Part shown: positions 22,045 to 32,699 of the stretch, piece by piece
Layout: every line of letters begins with the position of its first letter
How positions within the stretch are numbered: the first letter of the stretch is position 1
Source of the DNA: Phoma sp. XZ068
Lineage: Eukaryota > Ascomycota > Dothideomycetes > Pleosporales > Didymellaceae
Assembly (NCBI GenBank): GCA_004835665.1
Contig: RBKR01000001.1
Coordinates: 2,666,001-2,730,000 of the forward strand
Direction of reading: 5' to 3'
Length of the DNA: 64,000 nt
Made by a program: the position numbers and the translations under genes
The notes under the pieces: model-generated
The model's database searches: none
What the model saw: the letters and a program-made list of their open reading frames with translations, nothing else
What the model was told of the DNA's origin: nothing

Positions 22045-22567
22045 TAAAAGATTCGTAGTGTAGATGTGTCTAGTTTTGTTCAAGTTAATGCAATGTAAAC
22101 TCTGTGTCATTTTTATTAGGAAACTTCATCACACTGCCGTCCCGAGGATGGCATACTTTTGATTACGTGTCGCCCTATGAGAATCGTAACCCCTATTGCC
22201 TATTTTTGCTGCGTTTCATGAACAGGAGAAATAAATTATTAAGCGAATGGGTAAACAAGCAAAGTGAAGTCTTCCGTCTCTAACTCTCTGCTTCGAGTTC
22301 TTCAAAAAATCACTTCATGCCATCCCACCCCAAAGCTGATTAAGTCAAATCTTGTTATTATTTGCGCCGTATTTGCTCTCTATCAGTCTCCTTCACCCTA
22401 AGTTAGCTACCTGGAAGTCTTGGTGGAGCAGACTTAGGTGAAAGCCTAGTCATCGAAGCAGGCAGCAGCTAACCACTTATAGTGAAGCAGCGGTGGACTG
22501 GGCGGGTTTGTGGCATGTAAGAGCGCCATGTGTCAGCTCGCAACTTAACTACGACGCCTTCCCAATC
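22045..22567. other. Intergenic, upstream of F-box-like gene B
   Basis: No gene was seen. The minus-strand and plus-strand frames are short. The last 75 bases are open in frame with the downstream gene but contain no ATG. Confidence 0.4.
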
Positions 22568-23623
22568 ATGAAACATTACAATGTGCGTATCAAGATGTCT
22601 GAAGATACGGCGGAGATGTGTGCTCGTATCGTCAAGTCCTACCTTGCGTCACAAACTCTCATAACGTCGGAGCATCTTGACAGATTCCTTCCCAGCCCGC
22701 AACCACTCGTTAAGAGCTGTCCGCTCAACGTAGGCGAAGTTCTCGATATTATAGTTACAAGCAATCTCGGACGTGGCTTCGGTAGCCTACCACTTGAGAT
22801 CCAGCATAACATCGTCCGAAGCCTTGATTTGACCACGTTCTTCGAGTTCAGATTGGTCAACGAGAAGGCCATGGAGGTGGCTGATTCTCTGCCGGAGATC
22901 CAGAAGGCAAGTACCCCGGAAATCAAACAGCACAGCGTCCACTGATACTTGCAGATAATGCAGCATGCAAGTACAACGAACGTGGTGCGCATGGCCAAGG
23001 CCATCGGTTCTGGTGGTCGCTTCAGCATCGCCGAGTTGTTCGACACTCTGTGCCAGACGACGTGTGACACCTGCGGAGGTGTTGCTGCATATGTAGATGT
23101 CTTTATTCTGTCTCGTCAGTGTCTAAAGTTCGGAGGCCCATGCAAGCCACGCCATGTTCCTCAGACTGCTCAACAGATCTTCAGCAACTACGAGCTCACG
23201 GACGCGCAATTCAATCAGCTCAGTGGCCACAGGGACCGAGTCCAGAGCATTCCTGGAAATTATCACGGCGTCCCAGAATCCTTTAATCACGACCGAGTCA
23301 CACTCTACGATGGACAGGCGGCTGCGAAGATGTCGTCGCGACCAGTCCGAGCTCGTTTCCTGTTCGAGGAGGAGCACCAGGGTCAGCTCACCGCCGTCCG
23401 AGCTGTACATCTGCAGAAGTTCGGTATGGAAGCGCGCCGTGTCATCGCCTGCCAATTCTGCATGAATCAGTCCGTGAAGGCGAGGCGTGAAGAGGACCTC
23501 TGGCGTTGCAGTTTCTATGACATATCGACTTCAGCACCTCACACTTTCGATCCGTCCATGGTCGCGCTTTGCCTCGCTGAGGACCTGGGTGAGCATGTTG
23601 CGGCAATGCACAGCAAGAAATGA
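22568..23623 (+). CDS. F-box-like protein B (paralogue of the gene at 15.8 kb)
   Basis: A 335-residue protein in two exons, 22568-22906 and 22955-23623. Residues about 70-105 read FGSLPLEIQHNIVRSLDLTT and following, an F-box-like segment, and after the intron IMQHASTTNVVRMAKAI and AELFDTLCQTTCDTCGG closely match gene A (IMKHQGTANAIRMAVAI, AELFSKLCQRTCD). A CQFC pair near the end matches the CPYC of gene A. The intron sits at the same codon in both genes, but here its donor is GC (GCAAGT) instead of GT. Probable role: substrate recognition in an SCF complex, inferred from the F-box only. Unlike gene A, this frame is intact. Confidence 0.65.
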
Positions 23624-23828
23624 GCACCTCCTGCTGCTGGATGCGAGATGCAACTGGGGCAACTTGATAGGAAAAGGATGGATAGCATGGAAAATCGATC
23701 GATGAAGGAATGGCTGTTCAGGCTGAGCATGATTCACCATACGCTGCACTGCCTACAGTCACCCCATACGCGAGCAACCAAAAGTATCTGGTTTCACACT
23801 AATTGGATATCTTTTAGCATGTGCGTAT

Positions 23829-24902
23829 CTACACTTGAAATGCAACGCCCTCTCTCTTGATCAAGCTCTTCCCACCGCTTGCATACCCTGTCCCCTCGCT
23901 CCTGATCTCTACCAAGCCAGGCTTCAACCCCTTCTCTTTATCTTTCTTCTTCTTCTTCCCGTCCTTTTCCTTCGCCTCCGGTACAGTCGTAAGATCCGCA
24001 TCGCACACATAGCAGTGTATGGTCTCTGGATCTGGTCCGTCATCGTGCGCGTCTCTGTGATGTCGATGCTCCGGCTTCAAGAACTTCTCAACACAAGGTT
24101 TGCATAGCACATGCCCACATGGTATCGCGAGCACGGCTTTCGTGCTGTTTGATAGAGCCTTCTGACAGCTGGGACATGTGCGCATAGTCTTGCCTGTTTC
24201 TGTTGACTTCTCCTCATGAAAGTTGACGCTCGTCAATGTCTTCAGCGACAAGTCATGTGGGTGCTCTGGATCGCTCGATGGACATGTTGGGTTCTGCTTT
24301 GCCTTGGCGATGCCCTTGTGGTGAGTCTCTGGTGTCTCTCCTGGTACCCAGAAACTAGGAAGCTGGCCTCGTGCTGCTTTGCGCTCGTCTTCAAGTGTTC
24401 TCTTTGCTTTGGTCCGCTCTTCTGTCGCGATGCGCTTCAACTCTTCTTCATCGATCTCGAATTTGCGTTTCGTCCCTTTGCTCCCGGCAGCCTCATCTTG
24501 CTCTACCGTGATCTTGCCACCTTCTCGACCAACGACCTTGGAACCTGCGCCGACTTTGACTTCAAGCCCCATTTGCACAGCTTCAAACTCTTGCACAGCA
24601 CGTAGTCGTGCCAATTCATCGTCTCGCTCCTGCTGATCCACCTCGTCCAGCTTCTGCCGCTCAGCGAGCTTCTCGAGGCGTTTCATCTCTTTTCTTTGAG
24701 CGAGGAGGTTGGTCATGGCGCATTCTCTGCAGAACAGATCACCTGACGGGCAGCATACTGGGTCCACCGCAGAGAGAAGACATAGTTGACATGATCCAAA
24801 AGGCAGGAAAGAGTCGCGTGTCAGGCGCGTTGCCTGTGAGCCCCATCGATCTTTCAAGGCATTGCGCTCGTGGGCAGAGAAGACTGAGCTTGGCGGTGGC
24901 AT
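23829..24902 (-). CDS. NOSIP: NOSIP-family RING/U-box E3 ligase
   Basis: A 357-residue intronless protein. ALKDRWGSQATRLTRDSFLPF leads into the first zinc-like module (CQLCLLSAVDPVCC...CRECAMTNLLAQRKE, about residues 36-70), followed by a long coiled coil. A second module lies near 220-300: CPSCQKALSNSTKAVLAIPC, GHVLCKPCVEKFL and CYVCDADL. This order is that of NOSIP, an E3 ubiquitin ligase found with spliceosomes. The ATG at 24902 (MPPPSS) was chosen; the codons just upstream read RNTN, resembling the usual family start, so a short missing first exon is possible. It is divergent from tafazzin. Confidence 0.83.
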   Translation of the reverse strand: MPPPSSVFSAHERNALKDRWGSQATRLTRDSFLPFGSCQLCLLSAVDPVCCPSGDLFCRECAMTNLLAQRKEMKRLEKLAERQKLDEVDQQERDDELARLRAVQEFEAVQMGLEVKVGAGSKVVGREGGKITVEQDEAAGSKGTKRKFEIDEEELKRIATEERTKAKRTLEDERKAARGQLPSFWVPGETPETHHKGIAKAKQNPTCPSSDPEHPHDLSLKTLTSVNFHEEKSTETGKTMRTCPSCQKALSNSTKAVLAIPCGHVLCKPCVEKFLKPEHRHHRDAHDDGPDPETIHCYVCDADLTTVPEAKEKDGKKKKKDKEKGLKPGLVEIRSEGTGYASGGKSLIKREGVAFQV

Positions 24903-25134
24903 ATTGGTGTTGCGGTAACAACTCACGACTTGAAGTCGCAAAGTCGGAGCCAGTCGCGAGAAAGAGCGCCACACGTGGTGGCTGCGCAGCGTGGAAACCC
25001 TGATCCCTGCCGAATTTCTTGCGCCGCGGCACGTCACTGCGCGGGCTTTCGACCTGATCGGAAAGACAAGCGATCTTGGAGCGCATCTGATCCGACTTCT
25101 TCCTGCATGTCTGTCACTACCGCAACAACGAGCA
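24903..25134. promoter_or_regulatory. Bidirectional promoter, NOSIP / tafazzin
   Basis: 232 bases lie between opposing start codons. The region includes a frame in phase with tafazzin and an ATG at 24991, which I treat as 5' UTR because family members begin near the later ATG. Confidence 0.45.
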
Positions 25135-26426
25135 ATGCAACCAGAGGAGAGGCCTGAGGCTCCCGATGCCCCCAGCGCGCCATGGCGCGCGGCGTCCATC
25201 TTCACGATGGGCACGGTGAGCCTACTATGTAAGAGTTTCTTGGGTCTGAACAAGATCGAGACACATGGCATGGAGCGCTTCTTGAAGCTGTTGGATGAGA
25301 GGAAAGAGCCAGGGGCGAGAGAAAGAGGGCTCATAACTGGTATGCGATCATAACTGTAGTAGGAGAGAGTACCATGAGGGCTAATTGAGCTGTAGTGTCG
25401 AACCACATCTCCGTGTACGTACCGAAGCGCAACAATGATAGCCAAACGCGACTGACGAGAGTCGCGTTATAGAATGGATGATCCTATACTGTGGGGCATA
25501 CTACCCTTTCGCTACATGTTCAACCCGGACAACATGCGCTGGGGGCTGGCAAGTTACGATCTCTGCTTTACGAACAAGTATGCCATAGTCGCAGCCCGCA
25601 TACATTCAACTGCTTACAGCATGACAGAGGACTGTCTACCTTCTTCACCTTGGGTCAGACCTTACCCACCCATCGCAGCGCACATTCGCAGTTCGGCGGT
25701 CTCTTTCAACCCACCATGACACAAGCGATTCGCCTTCTGTCGCGCGGTCCCTTCCTAAACGCCGACCCTCCTGAGAAGCCTACTACATCCTTCAAGAGCC
25801 CAGACCTCATCGATCCTTTCAGCAGCGGTCACCTTACCTTCTCAACAAACGGCATCGACACATTTCCGGCGCCCTCTCAATATATCAGCAGACGGCATGC
25901 ATGGGTCCATATCTTCCCAGAAGGAATGATACACCAATCAGAGCAGAGAACAATGCGCTACTTCAAATGGGGCGTGTCGCGTCTGGTTTTGGAGAGCGAA
26001 CCCGTGCCCGATGTTGTGCCTTTGTTCATTGAAGGCTTCGACGACATCATGAACGAGGAGCGCACCTTCCCGCGCTTCATACCGCGGCCTTTCAAGAACG
26101 TCAGGGTGACATTTGGCGAGAAGTTGAACACTGAAGAAGTGTTTGGGGACTTGCGCGCAAGGTGGAAGCAGCTGCGCGCAAAGGAAGAACAGAAGAGCGG
26201 GACGCTAGAGGCTGGTGTTTTGAACGACGCGCTAAAGTACTCGGACGAGGCTGTCAGGATACGCATTGAATGCACAGATCGCATAAGGAAGGCTGTGCTG
26301 AATGTTAGGCGGCAGCGTGGCTACTCGGACGAAGATCCCAAAAACAATCTCGCCAGCACATGGCTCAGAGAAGGGCCTACGAGAGAAGGTCGCCAAGCTG
26401 ATGGCAGCATTACAAGGGAAGAATAA
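25135..26426 (+). CDS. TAZ1: Tafazzin, cardiolipin transacylase
   Basis: A 375-residue protein in four exons: 25135-25339, 25396-25414, 25473-25577 and 25628-26426. The second exon is only 19 bases and carries the catalytic His of the HX4D motif (NHISVMDDP, His72 and Asp77), so splicing of this micro-exon is essential. FFTLGQTLPTHR, HIFPEGMIHQ and VPLFIEGFDDIM follow in the family's order. Tafazzin remodels cardiolipin acyl chains at the mitochondrial membranes that face the intermembrane space. The length is normal for fungi and no residue seems missing. The family call is firm. Confidence 0.92.
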
Positions 26427-26966
26427 AGTATGATGTAGGATATGATTGTATGTATAAAAGAACCCCAGCCTGTAGAGGCTCACTTATAGACCAAGGCTAT
26501 CGAGTCCGGGCAACGCCTTGATAAGGCAGCGCGCAGCGTGTCAGATTAGATCAAGTTATGACCGTCAGCGATTACCTGTACCTGCTGCAGAGATCAACCA
26601 CGACCGCGAGGCGGGTTTCATCGGTGCAAGGAAGGTATGCAGGTGCAGGCGTTGCAATGATGTTAAACATTGCAGCCGTCTCTGGATTGCTCGTGTCGTC
26701 ATCCACTGCTGCAAACGCGCAGCTGGTGAAAGAAACATGGAGGCGCCAGTGTTTTCGTTCTCGAAGGCTTGGCAGTCAGCGTTGCGTCCACATAAAACCT
26801 GCAGCTCCTGCCCCGCTTGACTTGACCGTGCCTTCCGTTTAGTCCTGTTCCTGCCTTCTGCCAGCCTCACCGCCTGCCTAATACGTGCTCAATCGAGACA
26901 TCTTGCATAACAGAGACCCGCCCTTGAGCTTTGATCGCACCGCAGCAGCCATTAAATACCCGGCCA
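26427..26966. other. Intergenic, tafazzin to NC2-alpha
   Basis: Same-strand spacer with short frames only. It should hold the tafazzin 3' end and the promoter of the next gene. Confidence 0.4.
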
Positions 26967-27693
26967 ATGTGGGCTCCACAATCCCCCGATTTGTCTTCCT
27001 ACCACTCCGCCGACGCAGAGCCCGTACATCCACAGCACCAGGGCTACAGAGGGTCAGTCTCACACGCCATTCCCCAGGACATCCCACCCCTGTCCGGGCC
27101 CTCGCTGCAGACCACGTCCGTGCCACCGTATCCGTCCTACGCGCCCTACAGCGTGCAGCAGAAAGAAAGTATGCAGGATGCAGACTACACACCAGACGCG
27201 TCGGTCGCGCTGCCCCAGATGCCTGAGATAGGCAATGGATCTAGTGGGGGCTCCATGCTCCCACCGAACATTGACAGCATCATTATCAAGAACCACTTTC
27301 CCGTCGCGCGTATAAAGCGTATCATGCAGGCCGACGATGACGTCGGAAAAGTTGCACAAGTCACACCTGTGGTTGTTTGTAAGTTCTCTCTTACGTGCGC
27401 CTGGCGCGTATGCTGTTGCTGACACCCTCGCAGCAAAAGCCCTTGAACTCTTCATGATCTCTCTCGTCACCAAAGCTGCCGCAGAAGCCAAGCAGCGCAA
27501 CTCGAAACGCGTCGGCGCAGTCCACCTCAAGCAGGCAATCACCAAGAACGAGCAGTTTGACTTCCTCAACGACATCGTCTCCAAGGTCGCCGACGCGCCC
27601 GAGAAGAGCGATCCTGATGCCATGGACGAAGGCAAGAAGAAGAAAGCTACGCGTGGGAGGAGAAAGAAGGCAGATGACGACGACGACTTTTGA
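26967..27693 (+). CDS. BUR6: NC2-alpha (DRAP1/BUR6) transcription corepressor subunit
   Basis: A 223-residue protein in two exons, 26967-27378 and 27434-27693. A Pro/Ser/Tyr-rich N terminus of about 100 residues precedes a histone fold: FPVARIKRIMQADDDVGKVA, then across the intron SKALELFMISLVTKAA, and VGAVHLKQAITKNEQFDFL. The tail is basic then acidic (GRRKKADDDDDF). NC2-alpha pairs with NC2-beta (Dr1) and represses TBP at core promoters. Other CBF/NF-Y-like subunits are alternatives, but the order of motifs and the basic/acidic tail favour NC2-alpha. Confidence 0.85.
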
Positions 27694-28536
27694 GCTAGCC
27701 AAGTGAAGAACGCATCACATTCCTGAAGCATGTCAGATCTTGCGAACGCTTGCGGAGCTACATTCGCGCAGGACTGGTCAATCCAAGGTCGAGCACAGAG
27801 CCGTACACGCCGAACCCTCCCCCTCCGTCAACAAGCCTACTTGCACGCCTCTTGTATCTTCGCCGCCATTTGCATCGCCCAGACAAGTCATGGCGCTCTG
27901 TACGGATTGTACGCCTTGTGCATACGCTGTGTGCCACGGCAATATGTCGAACGGATGGGCAAGACGGAAGCGAGGCAATGAACTCTTAGTGCGCATATCA
28001 GCACACCATTAGATTGTGCTATTGCGACGAAGAAGGCCTCGCTTACTCGGACTGGTATGGCCAGTCCTATCGCAATGGCGATGATACCAATGAAACATAA
28101 TGACACTTCTTGCACTTCTTGTTCTCCGCTTCAATCATGGTTCGATGAGGAACAACTGCACGACACCCTCGCTTGGCATCTAAACTTCGTCTCTCACTCT
28201 CCCTCTGCGTAAGACGTGATATTTGGCCGGCCCGTCGATCATTGCCGCTAAGTGCCAACTGCAACCGAGTTGGAAATTGCGGCTCTTCGAATCGATGCAA
28301 GCAAGACTTGACCCGGTTTAATTTAACCGTTCTTCCCACCCACCCCGCACCCCGGTCGTAACTCAGGCACAAGTTACAAAATCGCCTGTCTTCAGCCAGA
28401 ATCCTGGGTTAATAGAGTCAAATTGCATGAGTCCAAGCTTAGCGTTCCTTCTCCGCAATGCCGCCCCAGGGTACTATAACAGCTACTCCCCCGCAATTAT
28501 TGAAACATTCAGTAACGTTACTATTGGGTCGTCATA
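27694..28536. other. 840-base gap, no gene supported
   Basis: Several frames of 60-100 codons overlap in different directions, none with a recognisable motif. It should include the promoter of the secreted esterase gene. Confidence 0.4.
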
Positions 28537-29967
28537 ATGTTGTTTTCACGGCTGTTCTCAGTGTTGGCTGGAGCTACGACGCTTGTCCACGGACAAGCTA
28601 ATAATGGCAAATCCATACGCCCCAACCCTCCCGGTGGACATTGGGTAGATGCTTGGGCGAGCATGCCGCAGTTGACAGAGCCTGGCAATCTGCCTCCTGC
28701 GCCCTTTGTAAGAACATCCAGAAATCTTCCCAAACATTCGCTGACTGACATACTAGAACCAATCTGGTGCAGTCTTCGTCAACTCTACCATTCGACAGAC
28801 GTTGTACATGACCACAGACGCTTCGCAGATCCGCATCAAGATCTCGAACGTCTTCGGAGGCTCCAATCTACCTATCACAGCAGTCACGGTGGCTCTGCCC
28901 GCCAACAACACCGCAGGTATTCACCAAATCCAGGCCAAAACATTGCAAACAGTCACCTTCTCCGGCAAAGGTTCGATCAGCATCCCCAACGGTGCACTGG
29001 CAGTCTCCGACCCGCTCAACTTCCCCATTAAAGCCCAGCAAATCATCACAGTAACCGCCTACCTTGCAACTGGTCAAACGACAAATTCAATCACCAGCCA
29101 CCCTGGTAGCAGAACAACAAGCTTCTGGCAGTTTGGCAATGCCGTCGATGCTGCACAATTCACTATCTCAGACCCTGCCACCCAGGCAGCAGCGCACTGG
29201 TACTTCCTCTCCAGCGTTGAAGCTTGGGTCCCCAAGAGAACCGGCAGCCTTTTGATTGTAGGAGATTCGATCACCGATGGTCGTGGCTCGGAGACAAACA
29301 AGAACAACCGCTGGCCTGACCTCCTTCTTGCCCGCCTCCAGAAGAATCCTGCTACGAAGCACATTTCTCTTGGTAACCTTGCTGCAGGTGGCAACCGCAT
29401 TCTGGGTGATGGTCTGGGCCCCAATGCTTTCGGACGCATCGATCGCGACGTGCTTGCTCACCCGAACGTGAAGTACGCAATGATCTTCGAGGGCGTGAAC
29501 GATATCGGTGGTGCTGCTGCAACAGCAGATGCCCAGAACGCTGTGTACGACTCGCTCATTCAGGCTTACCAGCAGATGGCGTCTCTCATCCACGCGCATG
29601 GTATCCCAGTCTTTGGTGCAACTATCACACCTTTCTCTGCGCCAAGCAACTTTACAGGCCAACCGTACTCCAACCCGCTCAAAGAAGCTACGAGGTAAGC
29701 TGTTGCATTGTGTTGGTTATTGAGCTAGTTGCTGACAAAGAACGTAGACAAAAGATCAATGACTTCATTCGTAACTCTGGGACGTTTGATGCGGTTGCGG
29801 ACTTTGACAAGTTCCTCGCTGATCCGAAGATTCCTAGTCAACTTGCTTCTCAGTTCGATTCTGGTGACTACTTGCACCCGGGTGTTGTAGGATACCAGCA
29901 GTTGGCTGACAAGTTCCCTGTGGAGATTTTCGGAAAGTGGGAGGGCGGTTTCAATGGATTTGCTTAG
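28537..29967 (+). CDS. Secreted SGNH/GDSL-family esterase
   Basis: A 442-residue protein in three exons, 28537-28707, 28757-29694 and 29748-29967. The first 19 residues (MLFSRLFSVLAGATTLVHG) form a signal peptide. A beta-rich N-terminal part precedes the SGNH domain: VGDSITDGRG (block I, nucleophile Ser, about residue 245), GNLAAGGNR (block II), EGVNDIG (block III) and DYLHPG (Asp/His pair near 420). It resembles fungal extracellular GDSL lipases acting on plant or lipid esters; the substrate is unknown. Catalytic blocks are complete. Confidence 0.87.
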
Positions 29968-30776
29968 TACATACACTTGTATGCGGACATGTTCATTAGA
30001 GCCTAGTATATGCCCAACTCTTAATTGTAAAGATATGCCTATATTGCGAAGCTTCGAGCTTGGCATCTTTGTCAGCTTTAAGCAGCTTCCTCAGCACTTG
30101 ACGTGCTAGTGTCGTTGGGAAACCTTGAAGCTGGGACGTGGCTCACAAACGTTAACGCCACGGAGATATAAATGTGTTCAACGCGAAAGCCACCATCGGT
30201 GTCCAAACTTTACCGAAGGGTGGCTTTGGCGTTGGGATTTACTTAGCTCCTCGCAACGGTGGCTACGGAGATATGACTCTACACAACGCGAAGGCCACTC
30301 ATCGCCGGTTTCCAATTCATAGCCACCGAAGACCGTTGCTGCTTTTCGGAAATGTTTCCTACGTGCGACGGATATGCCTAGGTAGCCAACCACATCGACC
30401 GAGGACGAGACTTGCTCGGCCGCAACTAGCATCAAAAGTGGCTAGTGTTGCAAAACTACGTCACATTCAGTTATCATCAGCCCTGCATAACGCGATGGCG
30501 TCGGAGGGATCCAGTGTTTAAGAAACTTGACAGCTGCACCTTTGTGAACACCGTTACTTGGGTATAGCAAATACAAAAGATCTTGATATACGTCGTCTCA
30601 TAACATCTTTCGCAGTCGCACTACATCTCGTTGTCATATAATCGTTAAACGAAGCTGGGGCTCAAGGCACAATCGCAAGAGTCTATTATACGTCAAAGCA
30701 CGTCCTCTTGCGACCATAAATTTGATCTAATCATTGATCCTTACAACGTTCCTCGAGCCTTGATACAACCATCACA
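29968..30776. other. Intergenic with spaced direct repeat
   Basis: No intact gene is visible. It contains two similar 42-base segments 105 bases apart, described separately, and the promoter of the MFS gene. A stretch of about 110 codons (30174-30521) is open but unrecognised. Confidence 0.4.
30161..30307 (+). repeat. Imperfect direct repeat, 105-base period
   Basis: Segments 30161-30202 and 30266-30307 both begin CGGAGATAT and share CAACGCGAARGCCAC at the same offset. The 105-base spacing is 35 codons, and in one open frame both copies read NAKAT, so this may be a relic of a repeat protein. Confidence 0.4.
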
Positions 30777-32640
30777 ATGCCCGAACTTCCCAATGCCGGA
30801 TCGATAGATCCAGAGGCACAGATGCATCGAGCGTCATCACCAGTACTAGAAGAAGCAATTGAACCAGATCGGCAACCACGAACCAGGAGGAGAAAAGGAT
30901 CGAGCTCAGACTCATCGGATTCCGAATTCGACGATGAAGACGAGAAAGATCATGATGGCCATCGACCGTCAAGTCGGGAACTGAAGCAAAGCATATCGAG
31001 ATCACGCAGTCGGGCCAGCTTCACTCCCACACTACGACAACCAGGCGCAACAGCTACCGGTGTCGGCGCTCCTATCTCGAGGACACTGTCACGACGCGAG
31101 ACAGCGCTTTCAAGGCTACGCACACGAACAAATGCAGCGCCGTTTTCGCATCCTTTGGCTCACCAGCAGACTGCTGCGGATGTGCTCGTGGACTTCGACG
31201 GACCCGATGACCCATATCGACCTATGAACTGGCCAACCAAGAAAAAAGTCCTTACCACCATGATGTACGGCATGACTACCATGACTGCGACTTGGGCTTC
31301 CTCTTCTTACAGCGCCGGTACTCGACAAGTAGCCGAGGAATTCCACGTGGGCGATCAGGTTGCTGTACTGGGTACTACCCTGTTTTTGTTCGGTTTTGGT
31401 ATTGGGCCGCTTCTGTGGGCGCCTCTGTCTGAGGTTTTTGGCAGGAAACTAGCTGTGCTGGCGCCTATGTTCGTGGCGATGTGCTTCAGTTTTGGAAGTG
31501 CGACGGCGAAGGACCTGCAGACACTGATGCTTACACGCTTCTTTGGAGCTTTCTTTGCCAGTGCACCGGTTACAAATACGGGTGGTGTACTAGGTGATTT
31601 GTTCAGTCCTGATTGGAGAGCACTTGCTCTGGCTGGCTATGCAATGGCCGTTGTTGGTGGCCCTTGTTTAGGTAGGCGTTCTTCCATTGCAAGCTCAGAA
31701 ACTCTTACTAACATGAGATTCTCCAGGACCAATCGTGTCTGCTGCCTTTGTTGCCAATCCCTCCCTCGGATGGCGTTGGACCGAGTACTTCACCGGCATC
31801 ATACAAGGCGCCATTCTCTTGATCGATGTAATCTTCCTCGACGAATGCTATCCACCAAAACTCCTCGTATATAAATCACGCCGCCTACGCCACGAAACTG
31901 GAAACTGGGCACTCCACGCCAAGTTCGAAGAGTGGGACGTCACTTTCTCCCAACTCTGCCGCAAATTCTTAGTCCGTCCAGTCCAGCTCCTCATGACGCC
32001 GATCTGCTTCCTTGTTGCTCTGTATGCCAGCTTTTGCTACGGGATTTTATACATGCAACTCGGTGGTATCCCCATTATATTTGGCGAATTGCGAGGCTGG
32101 CCTGCTGTGTCGTCCACCCTGCCATTCTTGGGTATCTTCCTTGGCGCATGTTTCGGCTGCGGGATCAACTCGTACAACCAAACTCTATACAACAAGGCCT
32201 ACCATGCCGCAGGCGATCGTGCAGTTCCGGAAAAACGTCTACCACCCATGATGCTTGGCTCGGTACTCTTCGCTTCTGGACAGTTTGTTATGGGATGGAC
32301 GGCAGATCCGAAATTCCACTGGATCGCACCGGTGATTGGTCTTGTCATGTTGGGTACGGGGTTCTTTACAATCTTCCAGGCAGCCCTTAATTATCTTGTT
32401 GATACATTCACGCAATATGCTGCGTCGGCTGTTGCAGCGAATACGTTCCTGAGAAGTTGTTTTGCTGGTGCGTTTCCTTTGGTTGTTACGCCGATGTACC
32501 ACAATATTGGTGTTGGGCCGGCTAGTAGCATCACTGGCGGATTTGCGGCTCTCTTGATCCCAGTCCCATTTGTATTCTACATCTACGGCAAGGAGATTCG
32601 CAGAAGGTCAAAGTGGTCCAGAGGAAGTGTCTTTGACTAG
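30777..32640 (+). CDS. MFS drug/polyamine transporter (DHA1 type)
   Basis: A 602-residue protein in two exons, 30777-31671 and 31727-32640. About 145 residues of Ser/Arg/Asp-rich cytosolic tail precede DPYRPMNWPTKKK, the usual lead-in of TPO/FLR-like DHA1 carriers. Motif A is represented by LSEVFGRKLAV, and VGGPCLGPIV spans the intron, matching motif C. Helices continue to a short cytosolic C terminus. Such proteins export drugs, polyamines or metabolites at the plasma membrane in exchange for protons. The family is firm, the substrate unknown. Confidence 0.9.
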
Positions 32641-32699
32641 GCAGTGATACCTACTCGGGCTGTATGTAGATTCAAGGCAATAATATGTAACACCAACGC

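Noticed and set aside
26427..28536. Search for tRNA or 5S rRNA genes in the spacers
   Set aside because: No GGTTCRANYCC-type B box with a matching A box was found by eye anywhere in the window; a tRNAscan run would decide.
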